Numbered from the stretch's first letter, positions 1-13,965 are shown. The stretch: DNA of 64,000 nucleotides from Isoetes taiwanensis (GCA_021234155.1 JAJEKV010000037.1:2100171-2164170); one strand, 5' to 3'. Made by a program: numbers and translations. Notes: a model not told the origin generated them from the sequence alone.

Positions 1-3000
1 GGCTAGACATTGAAACCGGGCTTTGTACTGTGGACTCCAAAAACTATTCCTAGTAAAACAAATGAGTTACAATACCTCGGATGTAAGGAATAAGGTTCTC
101 ATATCCTTGGGGATGTTGGTGGAAAAATGATAAACAGTTACTATGTATCAATCACTTTTAATAAAAGTTGTGTACTACTTGAGTTTCATGATATATGATT
201 TTGTAATTTGAAGTTAAGGTGTGAATTTATATTCCCGTGTGTGATTATATGTTAACGTCTATTCTAGTCTAAGGGCAACAAAGTTACTAAAAAGGTGAAT
301 TTAACAAAGTTACTAAAAAAGTGCAATATAAAATTTATCCCAAAATTAAGACATAATCCCAATTTAATTGAATGATGGTTGACCCTTGTTCAAGTCCTAG
401 GTGACTCCGCTTGATGGAAGGGCATTTTCCTGCTTTACTCGACGAGGAGCCAAATTCATCCTTACTTTCCAGTTTTGTATTTTCTAGTGACCAATTTCTT
501 TTTTAAGTTTTATTAGAATTTCATACTTACTTTTGCTAACTAATGCTTTCACGAAAATATCTAGAAATGCCTTCCAATCCCATTATGGATGTTATCATCC
601 ATAAGCCTATTCTACTCGATTATATGATCGTAGCTACTCATTCTTGCTAGCAGCTCATCCACTTGTTGCCTTCTTGAAGCAGCAAAGGTAACATTCTTTT
701 GAGTTGCTCGGGAATCTGGGCTCCTTCTCGATGTAGAGGTCGACCTTCTTCATTAGAGGCCTCCCATTCCTGGTGGTTTTGATGGCATAGTTGACAACTT
801 GAAACCTTTTATGTCTCTTCCCAAAAGCCTGAAGGTGATAATTGGATCTGATATTGTTGTGTCAACTCCCTCAACGTCTCTCACGTCGAGTCCTTCTCTT
901 GTTTACATCGTGTTGCGCGAAGAGTGTTGAGGATGTGGATCGCTTCACTTCTTCGAATTGCTCGGTATTTCTGCCCCTCGATCGATTACACTATGTGAGG
1001 GAGGGAATAACAAGGGAAATATATATGCAAGACATATAGCTTACACAGTTACAAATACTACTAAAGCTATTAGGTTCCCCTGGTACCTCAAGTTGCACAC
1101 ATACTCCATGGCAATGTTGTCGATGTTCCTCCTAGTGCGCTGGTGTTGAAGATCTATATCCTCCTATCTGTATGTCTGTCGGCTTGAGGTCGTAGCCGCA
1201 GTTCCGGAATATGTCGGGCCATTCATCTTTCTATTGTTGAGGACACTCGTGTCATAAGGCTGATAAGTGTTGTTGTTGCCACAGGAGGTAGAGTTGTGTC
1301 CCGAAGGTGTCGTCGTGAAAAATCTAGATGGCGCAGTGCTAATGATCTTGACATGACTGGCGTTGTCTCTCATCCTGGCATTGTGCTGGACGAGTGGTCT
1401 TCTACTCAAGGCCGCTTCCCGAGTGTTTGGAGTCGAAGCTTTGCTTGGACTCTGGTCATTTCTCCCTCCTACTTGCTCTTCCATTCGAAAACTTGACCTT
1501 GGGCTATAGCTGTGCTTCTTTATTTCATCCTTTGCCAGTTAAAGTGATGGAGACTCTCGATCTAAACGCTAAACTCCTAAAAGATGACTCTAGACTCGTG
1601 TTTCTACACTATATGTGTGAGCATTCGAGATACACAATAGGCATATACACACTTTACATTGGGATTTCCATTCATCCACTTTTCTAATTTATATATGAGG
1701 ATATGCTTAAATGTTTATGCTCCTTTAGGATTTCCCCTTCTCCTATCATGTTTGATTCTTCGGTTTTGCTGCATATTCCTCGTTCTGGTTGACTCCGGGT
1801 TTTCTTGAGGTGCTGCTATTATAGTTGACCTTCATGTCTGATCTGAGGTCATCATTCCAAGTTGCGAAGAATGTTCCACAATGTGAACCCTTGAGTGGAA
1901 AATGCTCCTCCTTAATATGTATACCTGCCATGTGGAGTGCGGTGGCCGCTTGGCGTCCCTACATGTGGTGTGTCATTGCGAGGTTGAAGATGTGAGGTGC
2001 CATTGATTGGTTGAGTAAGATCACCTGGTTGTTGCAGTCGGGCATTCGGGCATGCCTTCGAAGCTATGAGATGGTGCTCGGTAGGTAGATGGTGTCATTT
2101 TTCCACAGATTGAATTTGTGAGCGCGACTTCTGTTGCTTAGACTTTATCGTTGCGAGATGCCTCCCCAATGCCTGAAAGTGTAGTCATCTCCATTGCACA
2201 TAGCATCGCTCCTCTAGGTTGCCTTTGAGTGGACTGTGGTTGTTGGCTAGGTCGGTCCTCCATCCTTTGGATTGGGTCCACTCGAGTCTCGAACTACTTG
2301 GCTGAAGCACTGAAGTTGTCATTCCTTGGGTTTTCAGGCATTTTTGGATCTGGAGCTCTTGTTTGAACCGACTATCCTCCTTCTTGATATTTCTCCTGAT
2401 GCTAATATAGGCCTTCAAGTCGGAGATGTTCCTCCATGATCCCCTATTTTTGAAATCGATGAAAGTCGTTACCGTCTTCCTACTGGTGCAAGGGATCTAG
2501 GAGCTCGTCATGGCTGGACTTGAATGTTCTGCAATTGTCTAGCTTTGTTACACCTTTTGTTGATATTGCTTGACATCTGCTTGAGCTGCTAGGTTACGAG
2601 ATCGTGGTGGTCTTCCGTCCGGTTTCTATGCACTCTTGTGTCGCTATGAATTGTCATTTCGACGGAAGATTACGCTCTCTAACTCTAGCTCGTGATGCTA
2701 ATCTAGGCTTCCCCATTCGACATTCTCCTCAACCTGCATGTTTTTGCCTTGTTTTCTTCCATTTGGACTCGTGTGCATTGAGTCGATGAAGGGGTCGAGA
2801 TCTTCTTTCTGATGTGAGCTCGTGGATGTGGCAGCCGGGTGCTTGACAGTCCAAAAGATTCTTGATGCAGATGATTAACATATGTCTTCCATTCGATGAA
2901 GATTGCTGATAGGCCGGTGGTGCCCTTGTACTATTCGTTTCGTTGGTAGAGGTGTTTGCCATTGTGCTTCGCTCCCTTGGATCTGCCTTTTCACTCTCCT

Positions 3001-3473
3001 CCCTTCGTTTGTCAGTACATCGCCTATGTTTTCAATTCTTCTCCTCGTACTCCAAAGCAAACACTCGTATATATCCTAGAGTCTAAGGGTTCAGATCAAA
3101 TGACTACTTGAAGGGCTCTCCTACAACATTCTGGGCTCTATAAGCAAGTAAGATGGCTCGGGCAGTATCAGTAGAGACATACTTATATCCTTCAAGTCTA
3201 TGGACATTAGGACATGTGGTTTGGCATGAACTGAGCTTTGTTTTACAAAGCGTTCATGACGTTTGGGACATACTCTAAGATCCTAGCAAAGGTTGGTTTT
3301 GGGGGGGTTCCAATACTCTACACATGGAGTGACTTGGGCAGCTCTAGACTCTAGTTCCTTTCTTAGATATCCTGGCAATAGGAAATGTCAATGTGGCCGC
3401 TAAGTCAAATTCTATTGGAAAGACAACAAAGTTAGGTAAATGTTTACGCGTCTGGCATGAGAAGAGGTGATGT
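1..3473. other. Unrecognised intergenic DNA
   Basis: No convincing gene is visible. Open frames on either strand are under about 110 codons, lack recognisable domains and overlap each other at random. The stretch from about 640 to 3060 is richer in G and C than its surroundings and has several minus-strand frames with basic, Ser/Arg/Thr-rich products (for example 1164-1484 and 2875-3060). That could be the eroded remains of a retroelement gag-like region, but no zinc knuckle, protease or polymerase motif is seen. Confidence 0.4.
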
Positions 3474-3950
3474 ACCATGCCACGTGGGCTCCAACGTGCC
3501 ACCCAGGCTCCATTTTGGGAAGATGGCTTAGACATGCCACCTAGGCTCCAACATGCCAAGGTGGCTCAAATATGCCACGTGGGCTCCAACATGCCACCTA
3601 AGCTCCAACATGCCAAGGTGGCCCAAACATGTCACCTAGGCTCCAACATGCCACCTATGCTCAAACATGCCAAGGTGGCTCAAACATGCCATGCGGGCTC
3701 CACCATGCCACCTAGGCGTTAAAATGCCAAGGTGGCTCAAACATGCCACCTAGGCTCCAACATGCCGAGGTGGCTCAAACATGCCACCTAGGCTCCAACA
3801 TGCCATGGTGGCTCAAATATGCCAAGGTGGCTCCAACATGGCACCTAGGCTCCAACATGCCAAGGTGGCTCAAACATGCCACCTAGGCTCCAACATGCGA
3901 AGGTGACTCAAACATGCCAAGGTAGCTCAAACATGCCACACAAGGCTGCC
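3474..3950. repeat. 37-bp minisatellite (ATGCCACCTAGGCTCC / ATGCCAAGGTGGCTCA)
   Basis: About 480 bp consist of alternating half-units of 18-19 bases, of the kinds CATGCCACCTAGGCTCCAA and CATGCCAAGGTGGCTCAAA. The two together form a period near 37 bases. Copies differ by scattered substitutions such as ACGTGGGC for ACCTAGGC, and a few are missing one half-unit. CCACCTAGG and CCAAGGTGG are each close to their own reverse complement, so single strands could fold. The open frame of 81 codons across it is a product of the repeat, not a gene. Confidence 0.9.
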
Positions 3951-4600
3951 TCGGTAACACTTGTTGGAGAAAGGGTGGTCTTCTGCCCTTTGAAACTTGG
4001 TCTCCAGAATTCCCTTAGAATCATCAATATTCCATGAAGATTCTCATGGAGTCTCCAAGATCCAATAGATCCCCCAGATCTCTTAAGATTCTACAAGGAT
4101 TCCCATATATTCTATACAGATTGGTTTAGATTCTCTAAGCTTCCCTTAAGATTCTAATATTCCTCTAGATACTTTAAGATTATATGAAGAATTCTCGAGA
4201 ATCTCCTAGATTCCCTCAACATTCCATGAGATTCTACCAAGGTTCACTTAGATTCCTCAAGATCCCTTGAAGATTCAGACATTATCTGATATTCTATAAA
4301 GATTCCTTAGATTCTCGAATGTTCTATATAAATTTCACTAGCTTCTTTAGGATTCCCTTGAGATTCCCATAGATCCCCTTAGATTCCCTAAGATTCCACA
4401 AAGGGTCTCATAGATTCCCCTAGGTTCGCTAAGATTCCCATGGATCACTTATGATATCCCTACATCCTTCTAGATTTGTTGATATTCAGTCAAGGTTTCC
4501 TTACATTCCCTTAGATTTCCCATCTTTCATGAAAATTCCCCTAGGGGCCCTTGCAGTCCTTTAGATTCCCCAAATTTCATAAAGATTACCCTAGATTCTT
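3951..4600. repeat. Degenerate AGATTCCCTTAG-type repeat field
   Basis: Directly after the minisatellite, about 600 bp are built from loosely spaced AGATTCC, TTAGATTCCC and AAGATTCC words at intervals of roughly 10-25 bases. There is no exact period. It resembles a very old tandem array. Confidence 0.7.
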
Positions 4601-7010
4601 TAAGTTATTATAAACACGGTTGATCGAGATGGGAAACTGAGCATGTGAGTTGTTTCCAGTTTCTACATAATCCGTCGATTAGCTTGAAGGGAGCTCCACC
4701 TTCAAACCCTCGTCAGCTTGGCGCATGCCACTGTTTAAAATACTATTGAGACGATCCAAAATACTATGGCCGGTAAGTTTGATACGGTCTGACATCAGGC
4801 TTTGGCTTTAACTAAAGCAAAACGTGAAGAAAAATTGGCTATTCTAGAAGATTATCTAGGCTACTAGATCTTTAAATAAGGTCATGCTATGCAAATCTCA
4901 GTGCGAAGCTTCTATTATGGGTAAGATCTCTGGAGTTTAATTTGAAGTACAATTGAATATTAGCTTATCATTTCTCATGAGCACAAACATTTTGTGAGCA
5001 TTGACGTCTGTAAAGCTCATTTACTGCGCTGGCTTTGAGCATATGCGGTTTCGGTAGTATATCATTTTTGCACTAGATTGTTCTTGATGTTACATTGGGC
5101 ACAAATGGTCTCAAATGACACGCATTATTCGTGCAATTAGAGTGAGAAAAATATCTACAAATGCCTCATGCGTCTTGCTACGGAATGATCATTTGTTGAA
5201 ACGGAAGGTCTACAATTGCAAATGATCAAGATATGCCTTCCAGACGTGATATTGCTAGACCCTAAAAATTTTTCTTACATGTTGTTACGTTTTCTTATTA
5301 ATCATCTACCTTGTTTTTTTTTTTTCCTTCGGCCGAGATGAATGGCCCAGATGGTGATCCTGGCAGTGTCATCCTATTGGTTCTACTACTTTCCCACTTC
5401 GCCTCTGTGCAAATCCGATTAGGTATTCTGTGCTTCGCCAATCCGCTCACTCTCTGCCGCTTCACTTACTCATGCCAGTTCTCCTACTCAACAAATCCAG
5501 ACGTTAGTGCTGAGCAAATCGGTTCCTGCAATGGCGCTCAGGTTTTTTCTTGGCGCTCACGATTTCTTAGTGCTTAGCAGAGCAGGCGCTCAGATTTTAT
5601 AGGTGTTTTTTTTATGGCACTTAGGCTTTTGTAGCACTTATTCTGTTTACAGATCAAGGTGACCAAGATGCCGTTAGCATCAACAGCAAATAGAGTGGCC
5701 GATTTCCTATTCGGCCAAAAATTGGCATGCTGACGAGCCAAGGGAGGAAGCTGCAGCAGATGCACAGCTCCTGTAAGATATTATGCTGTCCATTCAGGTT
5801 ATTTATTTAGTTCTTGCTCTATGGAACAACCTTTACTTGTTACGATTCTCTGTGCAGATTATACAAAGGAGATGGCAAAGCGGCTCCTTCTATAGGGCTG
5901 GATGAAGAGAAGTGTGCAGCATGATGGATTCACATATGTAGGTTTGCAAATATGGAAAGGGTTACTTACCTTAGCATGCTGGGAAAGAAAAGCAGTGCAA
6001 AAGATTTGAGAAAAGGGCCCCTTTCAATCTTTTATTTCAAGGAGGCTATCTGGATAATACTCTGGCTGAAGGCATACAAATTCCAATGACAACATAAGAA
6101 AGATGGAAGGCTACATAAATTAGGTTAGAATGTCTCTATTATTACATGTTACATGACAGGTTATGAGTTTAATGTAGTAATCAAGTTAACATTATATCAT
6201 GCATAGCTTCATTTGTACTTACTGGAAGTTTATTAGTTCTTTAAGTTTAATCTAAAATCAGTTCCTTGCATTGCAGATGTATTGTCACGAAGGAATAGGA
6301 TGGGATCTTTGTGCTCTAGAAGACTTGCCACTTATTTGTATGTGAATATGCTGGAGAAACCATTACTTACTCTTTGCTCCTCGGATACTAATTGGTCTTA
6401 AGAAAAGATGTTAGGTAAGATTGCACGATTTGTTTTTCCTTCTTTTGAAAATAGCTCCAATTTGTGTTGCAAATGTGATCTGCAGCATCTGCATGTTGGC
6501 TACTATGCAAAAGAATTTTGCTTGTATTCTTGTTGTTTTGTTTTTCAGCTCTACAAATTAAAATTAGTTGTTGGACAAAATGCTTTTTAAATGCTGCAAG
6601 GTTTTAATCATAGGTAATATCCTCATTTTATGTCTCATACAAGTTCTGAAATTATTGAAATTCAAAACTCACATTTATTATAGGGTCTTTGTTAGCTGAA
6701 GGGTGACTCACATTTTAAATGTGTACTCATTTGAGAAGTTTAAATAGGAACTGACATTCGTTCTTGTTCAGGTGTCGTGATACAAGCTTGGTGGATGTTT
6801 CAGTTCAAGCATTTATGTAATGCCTAGTGGACTTCATTTGGGTTCGATTCTCAAAAGGCAATCAGGATATTCAATCACAATTTAGGAATAGCAGAAATTC
6901 AATCAGGATTTAGAAATAGCTTGAATTAGGATGAGCTATTCTTTAAGTTTTATATGCTTATTGTTTTTGTCTTAATCCAATGCATTGTTTCATTAAAACT
7001 ACAATAAGAA
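4601..7010. other. Intergenic DNA without recognisable genes
   Basis: A/T-rich sequence with only short, unconvincing frames on both strands (5311-5577, 5574-5765, 6408-6590). No RNA gene, terminal repeat or domain was recognised. Confidence 0.4.
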
Positions 7011-7340
7011 AAACATGCCTTATTGTATGAAAACTATGCCAAAAAAATGCGTTGTTTTGGCCAAAAGATCAACCCTAAAAATTATGCGTTGTTTTTTTTT
7101 TGAGCGAAAAATTACACATGTGTTTTACGCATTGTTTTTGTCTAAAATAAAAACCATGGTAAAAATTACCCATAAAATTATGTGTTGTTTTTGTCTAAAA
7201 ACCACGCTAAAAAACCACACTAAAGACCACACCAAAAAACCACACCAAAAAAGTACGCGTTGTTTCTAGCATTTTCGGAATAATAATATGCATGGTCTTT
7301 ATGTGTTATTTTTTTGCACAAAAGACAGCAAAAAACTACA
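7011..7340. repeat. Degenerate AAAACCAC / TGCGTTGTTTTTG repeat patch
   Basis: Repeated words include ATGCGTTGTTTT, ATGTGTTGTTTTTG and AAAAACCAC(A/G)C at irregular spacing, and the last 70 bases are a short ACCACACYAAAAA array. The motif recalls the AAAACCAC words at 55.8-56.9 kb. Both may be subterminal debris of one DNA-transposon family; that link is inference. Confidence 0.5.
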
Positions 7341-10022
7341 CATGGAGCAAATTTTGGGGTTACAGTGAAGGATCAGACTCAAGGGGATTGACTGATAGCT
7401 TGGGTCTCCAGAGCTCAAAGCAGACAAAGTTCATAACAATGGACTTGGCTGGCATAGAGCATGGTCATTGGGTAGTCCACTCCATCCGTCCCTCCTGTGC
7501 ATACTTTGAAGATAAGTCTTGGAGCCTGACCATAGCCTGCTGGGTGCATAGCCAAAGGGGCTACTCCTGGGTTATATCTCCCCTGGGCAGGAGGAGATTA
7601 CTCTCCTCCAGAAGATGCATGCCAATTACAAGCGGGCTAGAGAGCCACTGCTCGTCTACGACTTCAACCCCATTGAAGGTGCCGCATAACCCAAGAGGTG
7701 TCGAGCCCATCCCTTGCCCACACTCAGTGGCAAGCTATTAGGCCTAGCCCATAGTGTTCCCCAGTAGACTTTACACACCAAAGGAATCAACCGTAACCAA
7801 ACAAGTCTTCCTTGTCAGCCAGTCTAGCTCTGCCACCATAGCGAGGCAGGCTCTTATGCACAGGCCGCATTAATTGGGAATTAATGGGCAAATCTAGAAT
7901 CATCAATTAAGAAGGCTCTGGGTCTCTACCCCCCATTCCCAATACATAGGAGTGTTCATAGAGATCAATGATAATCATCCATAGAACTGAAAAATAGAAT
8001 ATCATCTAATCTATCTACCTAAACATACATGGTTAGGATCTTTTGTTAGAGGCTGAGATCTTAGAATCTATAGGTCGTCTAAGGCTAATAGAAGATGCTA
8101 ACTCGGCCTAATACTGGTCGAGAAGTCGGCATTGCACAATAGATTGACCACATACTGGATCCTTGAGTCTCTCCAACTCCAGGAAAGGCGTCCATGCTCT
8201 CGATCTAGCCTGAAACGATGAATGTGCATGATCTGTTGGGCAATGCTGGTTTTGCAGCGCCTGGCAAGGCAGAGTGGCGGCAGGCACTTGGTCAAAATAG
8301 CTTATGGAAACTGGAATCCGAAAAGGGGACACTTTTAGGGTTCCTGCCTCTTTATGCCCACGTTTTGGGGTTAGGGTCTAATGGGTCATATGGCTCATAT
8401 GGGGTACTGCCACGGGTCAATATAGAATACATTCACATGTTGCATAACATGTGCAATATAATGGGTTCTAATGGTTGTGCCCATGGTACAACCCTTTACG
8501 GTCGTCGTGTGCATGTCGTCGTAGTGACGTAGTAGTATAATATACATATTTATACCATATATTCACATTGTCCCCACCTTGAATGCTGTCCTCAGCATCA
8601 GGAGTGTCCCCGCTTTGGAACCCTGCATTAACTTTACAATATATTTATTTACATACTTACTAGCTTATACATAAGCAATTAGTTTCTATAGTAAAAATAT
8701 ATTTACTCTAGGCTTTAACAATATTTATGACGTTCACATACGTCTTAGCGCGGTTATATAAATATTAATCATAATTTAGACAATTATTTTCACTTACTAC
8801 CCTAGAGATTTGCAAACTTGACTTCTCTTAGAAATGTTTACTCCAGCTCCAGCTAAATCAGCAATAATATTGTCAAAATTATTAAGGAAATCTGATCCAT
8901 GAGCTGTGCAAATGGAACTGTCAGAGATTCAGACGGAGAAAATGTGCGCCTATTTTCTTAAAATCCTTGTCTTATTTGAAAAAAAACATTTCTTGGCTTG
9001 AACTTGCAAAATCTTCCTCTGCTTGATCCAAATTCATCTTCAATTCTGGCTACTCCCAGCACTCACATCCTAGCTATCCTCTCTTCATATGCACACCAAA
9101 ATTTTTGCAATTATCAAGAAAAAAAAAAGAATCTCCTGTGGCTTCTTGAAAGGCTCTTCGTCTGATCTCTGGAACTACCTCATCATACATCAAATTTTCC
9201 CTTAGAATCTTTTCACCTTGGAATATACATTCATTCCAAGCATAGTAGAATTTGAAGTAGAAATTACAAAATATTGGTTGGAAGATTTTATGGGCTCCAA
9301 GAAAATTGCCCCCTCCGGCATTTTCTAGGTGCATTGTGACTGAGAGAATTTAAGATCATATTGAACAAGACTCTTCGCAATTGGAAGGTAATTCTCCATA
9401 ATTAGAAAATGATACTTGATTTCATGCTGCTGTTTTTGAATTCTTTTGGCAATAGTGTTGGTAATTGGATCTTTGGGAGATAATGTGGATCTTTCTCTGG
9501 TTTCTCTATTCCCTACTAATTCCTTCTCCTTTTTGCCTCCTTAATTAATTGCAACCTTGCATGTGCTTTTGTTGTTTTCACGTGAATTTTCCCTTATGGA
9601 TTCCAATCCTCACTTTAACCCTAAAAATTTGGTTGTTCTCCATTTCTTTGCTGATCGTCCTTCTTCTAAACGCTCTGCTCTGCTACTATCTCTTCAAGAA
9701 TTTAAAAAAAAAACCCAATTTTTTTTATTTTATTTGGTAATTTCTCCAGTCTGATTCAAAAAAGGAGAACAATGGATCCAGTTGCTCATGAAGTTCCTAT
9801 CTAGGATAATTTATCTGTTGATCTGGATTGTTTTGGAGTTCTGCATGCAATCAATCCTATCACATAAAGTCCATTTCCTTACGATATTATTCATTCTGCT
9901 CAAGAAATACATTCAGATGAAGTGCTGGATAGCACGTTGAAGCAAAGCTTGCCTCTTGAGGATCGAAAAGGAGATCTATACAATATTTCTTTAAATCTTC
10001 CCGATGTGCATTCTAAAATAGA
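7341..10022. other. Intergenic DNA, no supported gene
   Basis: One 149-codon plus-strand frame (7292-7741) is the longest here. Its product shows no domain, and the frame partly overlaps the repeat patch. Homopolymer A and T runs near 9120 and 9700 open further spurious frames. Nothing else is recognised. Confidence 0.35.
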
Positions 10023-12104
10023 CTAGTAAACGTGTGCCCAGCGTTGCCGGACATACACATAGTCTGTATTTATATGGGCCACACATAAGTACGAACACTC
10101 ACTCATATCGACCTCCTATTTAGGATTATCACTCTTGCAAATTCTGCCATAGAAAATTTGGTCATGTTCATCCTTCTAATGATCCACACCATTCCCATCC
10201 AATACACCACATTGTTTATGTACTTTATTTATCATCCCCTAATATTTGATATTATTCCTTATTATTCATTCCTTATTATGGCATTTTTTTTTCATCTTTT
10301 GTTTTTGACCATCGGTCTCCGAAATATTCTATGTTTTATACCAGATCAAAGGTCGTTAAATTTTTCATCAAGAATTTGCCTGCCACTTCCAATGGTCCAA
10401 ACCGAGCAAAAAAAAGGGAGAAACCTCCAAACTGAAAAAAGCAATGGTGTGTGGGCATTCTACTCCGGCGTCCTAAGTCTACTCCGACCTTCTGATATCG
10501 GCTGGTGCACAGGCAGCCTGTGTCTCGCCCCAGATTGCCCTATTTGTGTTCAATGATTTCCAATGAAGCGCCCATAGGCAGTGAGCACAAATGGGTTTTG
10601 TGGTTTTTGATTAAAATGAGCAGCGCCCATCTATGCCGGAATAAGAACAGAGCATGGATTCTTAAGTCGTCACAACGGCAAATGGCAACAGCAAAGGGCG
10701 CAACACGAAGTCATACTAGAATAGATGGCAGCAGATCATAACGCCCATTGCCAGAACCTCTGCTTCGACACACCCAAACTCCCTGCAAACTCCCAAACTC
10801 ACCCAAACTCCCTGCAAAACACACCCAAACTACCTGCAAAAAGAAATAATGGCAAAGGATAAGACTTGCTTCTTCTCAGGCCTACCTCAAAGGCCCGCCC
10901 CTGCGCTGTCGAAATTAGGAAGCATCATCCTATCTTATCCATGGCCTAACAAATCGGGTCCTCTCCTTCACAACCACCTCCTTCTAAATTCGCACCATGC
11001 GAACACAAATCGAAATGAACAGCCACTGCAAATAATCAAACGAGGGCTATTGCTCTCTTTTTTTCTGCCAGCAAGCAGCTCAAATCCGTTCAAAAAATAC
11101 AAACCGGCCTTAACACGAGATTGAGTTGCCTGTATAGACTCAATGCTTCTTATTTCTGCCAATAACAGAAGAAGAGCTTGAGCTGTAGACAACCAAAATG
11201 AAGAATAAATGGTAGGTAGCAGTGCTTCTATAATTAAAGGACACGATGCACACAAACTTACCATGAGAAGGGCCTCCATAGGCTAGAGCAAAGCAGACAA
11301 AAAAATTTCAAACTTTTCTAGCTCCAAAATTTAAGCTTAAATAGAACCCATAGTCGGCTTAGAAAGAAAAATCCAATCGCCCCAGAATATCCTGGAGACT
11401 GCAGCCCACAATCTGGCTACCAGAATGCAAAGCTGACAGAAAATCACACACCATCTTTTCCATTTTGCCGATCTTCTCTGTCCTTACAAGCAATAACAAC
11501 ACGTTGCCAAATCCCTGGCCAGAAGCTATGGTGATGATGTACTTTCCCTATGCCACTGAAAGGCCATTCAAACTTAAAAGGCATGCCTGAAAATTCAAAG
11601 GAAATGCAAATAAGAAGAAGAAGCATACTTTATGGATCCAGTTTCAAGAAGAATATCTTGAAGATATTAACACTGTGTTGGATGTCTACGACGGCAAAAG
11701 CACCTGCTGAAGAAGAACTCGGAAGTGCCTGCCGCCATAACATTGCTTACCATTTCTTGTGAGAAGACAACCTATCTTAACCCTAAAAAGCCTAAAACGA
11801 GATTTGTATTCCACAATTGAAGGGTTGGCCATGTTTTGTTGCATCGAGGATTCCATATTCGAGGATCTGGCTAAGCTTCCTTTGCACGACAACCAAGAAG
11901 TCATGTCCAGAAACAAAGGCATTTATGAATCCTTTCTCAAGGATCCCTCATGAATTATGATACTGGCAGCAACACCCAAACGCGAAATTTCATGGTGGCA
12001 GATTTCAGAACAAAATTAAAGAGAGTTGATTGAGGACGGGGAGAAAATAAGATCTTTTTTAAGCGAACAAAAAAAAGTAAACTCCTTTATTGTAATACTA
12101 TATA
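10023..12104 (-). mobile_element. Probable non-autonomous Helitron on the minus strand (M1)
   Basis: On the minus strand the sequence ends at 10023 with a hairpin (10037-10050, CCGGC AAC GCTGG with one G-T pair), then CACACGTTTACTAG, then a host T. This matches the 3' ends of the three plus-strand Helitrons in the window, which read GCAACGCTGGGCACCGTTACTAG. The minus-strand 5' side at 12104 reads TATATAGTATTACAATAAAGG, which looks like a Helitron start lacking its first few bases because another Helitron (ending at 12105) abuts it. No helicase or Rep domain is encoded, so it would depend on an autonomous partner. The 5' boundary is inferred. Confidence 0.5.
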
Positions 12105-12135
12105 CTAGTAAATGTATGGCGTTGCCACGCTTAAG
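12105..12135 (-). mobile_element. 3' end of a second minus-strand Helitron (M2)
   Basis: On the minus strand this reads a hairpin TGGC AAC GCCA (12117-12127), then TACATTTACTAG, then T. It is the same terminal design as the other Helitrons here. The element would extend rightward from 12105. I could not find its 5' TC end, so its length is unknown and it may include part of the transposase-like locus at 14-17 kb. Confidence 0.45.
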
Positions 12136-13965
12136 TAGGCCCTACATCTAGATATTTCAAGCAACTTTAGAACATACTGGAAATCTCCAAAGCAGAGTTT
12201 CCCTTAAGGGGTGAATATTCGCTAAAATGCTATATATAAGGGTTTTCTAAAATTTGGATACGAATCATAACTAGGTTTCGTATTTTCTATTTATTTCTAA
12301 TTTCGTCAAAATTTTATAGTGGAGGCTCCCGTCCAGCTCGAGGTCGCCGTAACGACGAAGGTAACATTATCTGCATTTGTCTGGATTTCTATGCGAGATC
12401 TGTCGATTATACTCTGATTCACCTCTTATTATACAACAAATACTACCAGAAGAAGGTGCTCATGCCTAGGTACATACTATTTTCTGCCTTAGACTGCAAG
12501 TTTATTCACAGGTATGAATCTGTGCCATATGTTCTCTACTCCATCTTTTTTGTTTAATCGTATTTTACAAGGACAAGTAGCCGATCTGTAGCTGAATAAC
12601 TGCATGCATGCGCATAACCGCTGCACCTTACTCGTTTATTCAATTGCAAGACCCTCATTGCACTGATTATTCTTTTGGCCTAGCATTTTATCGCCTTTAT
12701 CACGAGTTGTTCTTTCATACAAACGAAAACCTTCTGAATATAGCAATAGTTCAGTAGTTTAAAACAAGAATAGCTGCAATAAACACGTATCTTATGCCGT
12801 TAAAGGGCTCGAACTTTTTCTCAATAGAATATACAAGCAATCTTTTATAACAGAGCTTGCACATGGAAGTTTCTCCTTTACTGGATTTGAGAGAAGGTTA
12901 AAGCTTCTGCTAGGAAACAAATAGAAAATTGAAGACTTTGAGTTTAAGAATGTCATAGCAAGGAAAGAGAGCTAGAGCAATATCTATATTATCTGTACCA
13001 AGGTAGCTTTGCATCTGCTAAACGTGAATGAGCTGTTACAAAGTTGATTACTATCTGCTTGCCCACTTTTTATGCTCAGATGCATCTAAGAAATAGCTAT
13101 CTACAATTATAGTTTAAATTGAAAAGCTTGTTGTACATGCAAATCTTGTATGCAGATATTTACATGATGCATGCAGATATTTACATGATGTTAGTGTTTT
13201 GGGTTAAAGCATGGTATAGTGTCTTATTTTAGTTGTCCCCCTGTCCCCCCCTAATTAGTTCGAAAATTTATTTTCGTTTCTTGCTTCAACCACCACCGCC
13301 CGCCCAAGAGAATTCAAAATTTGGGGGAGAATTTTCGGTGCACCTTCACTGATCACTGATGAAGAAGAATGTATGGACTTTCTCCTAAGATTTGGGTCTG
13401 ACAGAAGATCAAATTCGGCCTTACAAGAATGTAGAGCCTTTTTGCATACTTTCTTTCGAAGACAAAATTTCGGGTCTGTTGCTTTACTTTGAATCCAAGA
13501 TTTGTTTTTTATTTGCATGTACCTTTGGTTTCCTTAAATTTTTTCGGGTCTCTTATTATTTGCAGAAGATCAAATTCGAATTTCAAGATTGTAAGGCCTC
13601 TTGAAATTTCGTTTGAAGACTAAAATTTGGGTATGTTGCCATTCAAAGTTTGAATCACAGATTATTCTCATTCTAGCAATTAAAATTGATTGTAGTGCTC
13701 TCTTTGTTTTGTGTTTGATTTGCATGTAGATTTGGTTTCCTTCTTGTAATCATCCAGAAAAATATATCCGGCATGCATTCAAGAGCCATGCATGAAAAAT
13801 ATATCCGGTTTAATGTGGTGAATTCTGATTTTTTTTTTGGCATATTGAAGACTTAAAGTATTACGATATGTAATTCCTTTTCTATATGATACTTTCTTAC
13901 GTCTCGTTAATTTTGTAAGCGAGGGACTATTATAGGTCTTGAAGGTGGCGTTTAGAGCAATCAAG
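12136..13965. other. Possible Helitron interior or intergenic DNA
   Basis: No coding region is supported. A short direct duplication containing GCAGATATTTACATGATG lies near 13151-13189. Two diverged copies of a segment with GAAGATCAAATTCG occur near 13405 and 13565. This stretch may belong to the minus-strand Helitron that ends at 12105. Confidence 0.3.

Noticed and set aside
3474-3950. CRISPR-like array
   Set aside because: Units are contiguous with no unique spacers and this is plant nuclear DNA; it is a minisatellite.
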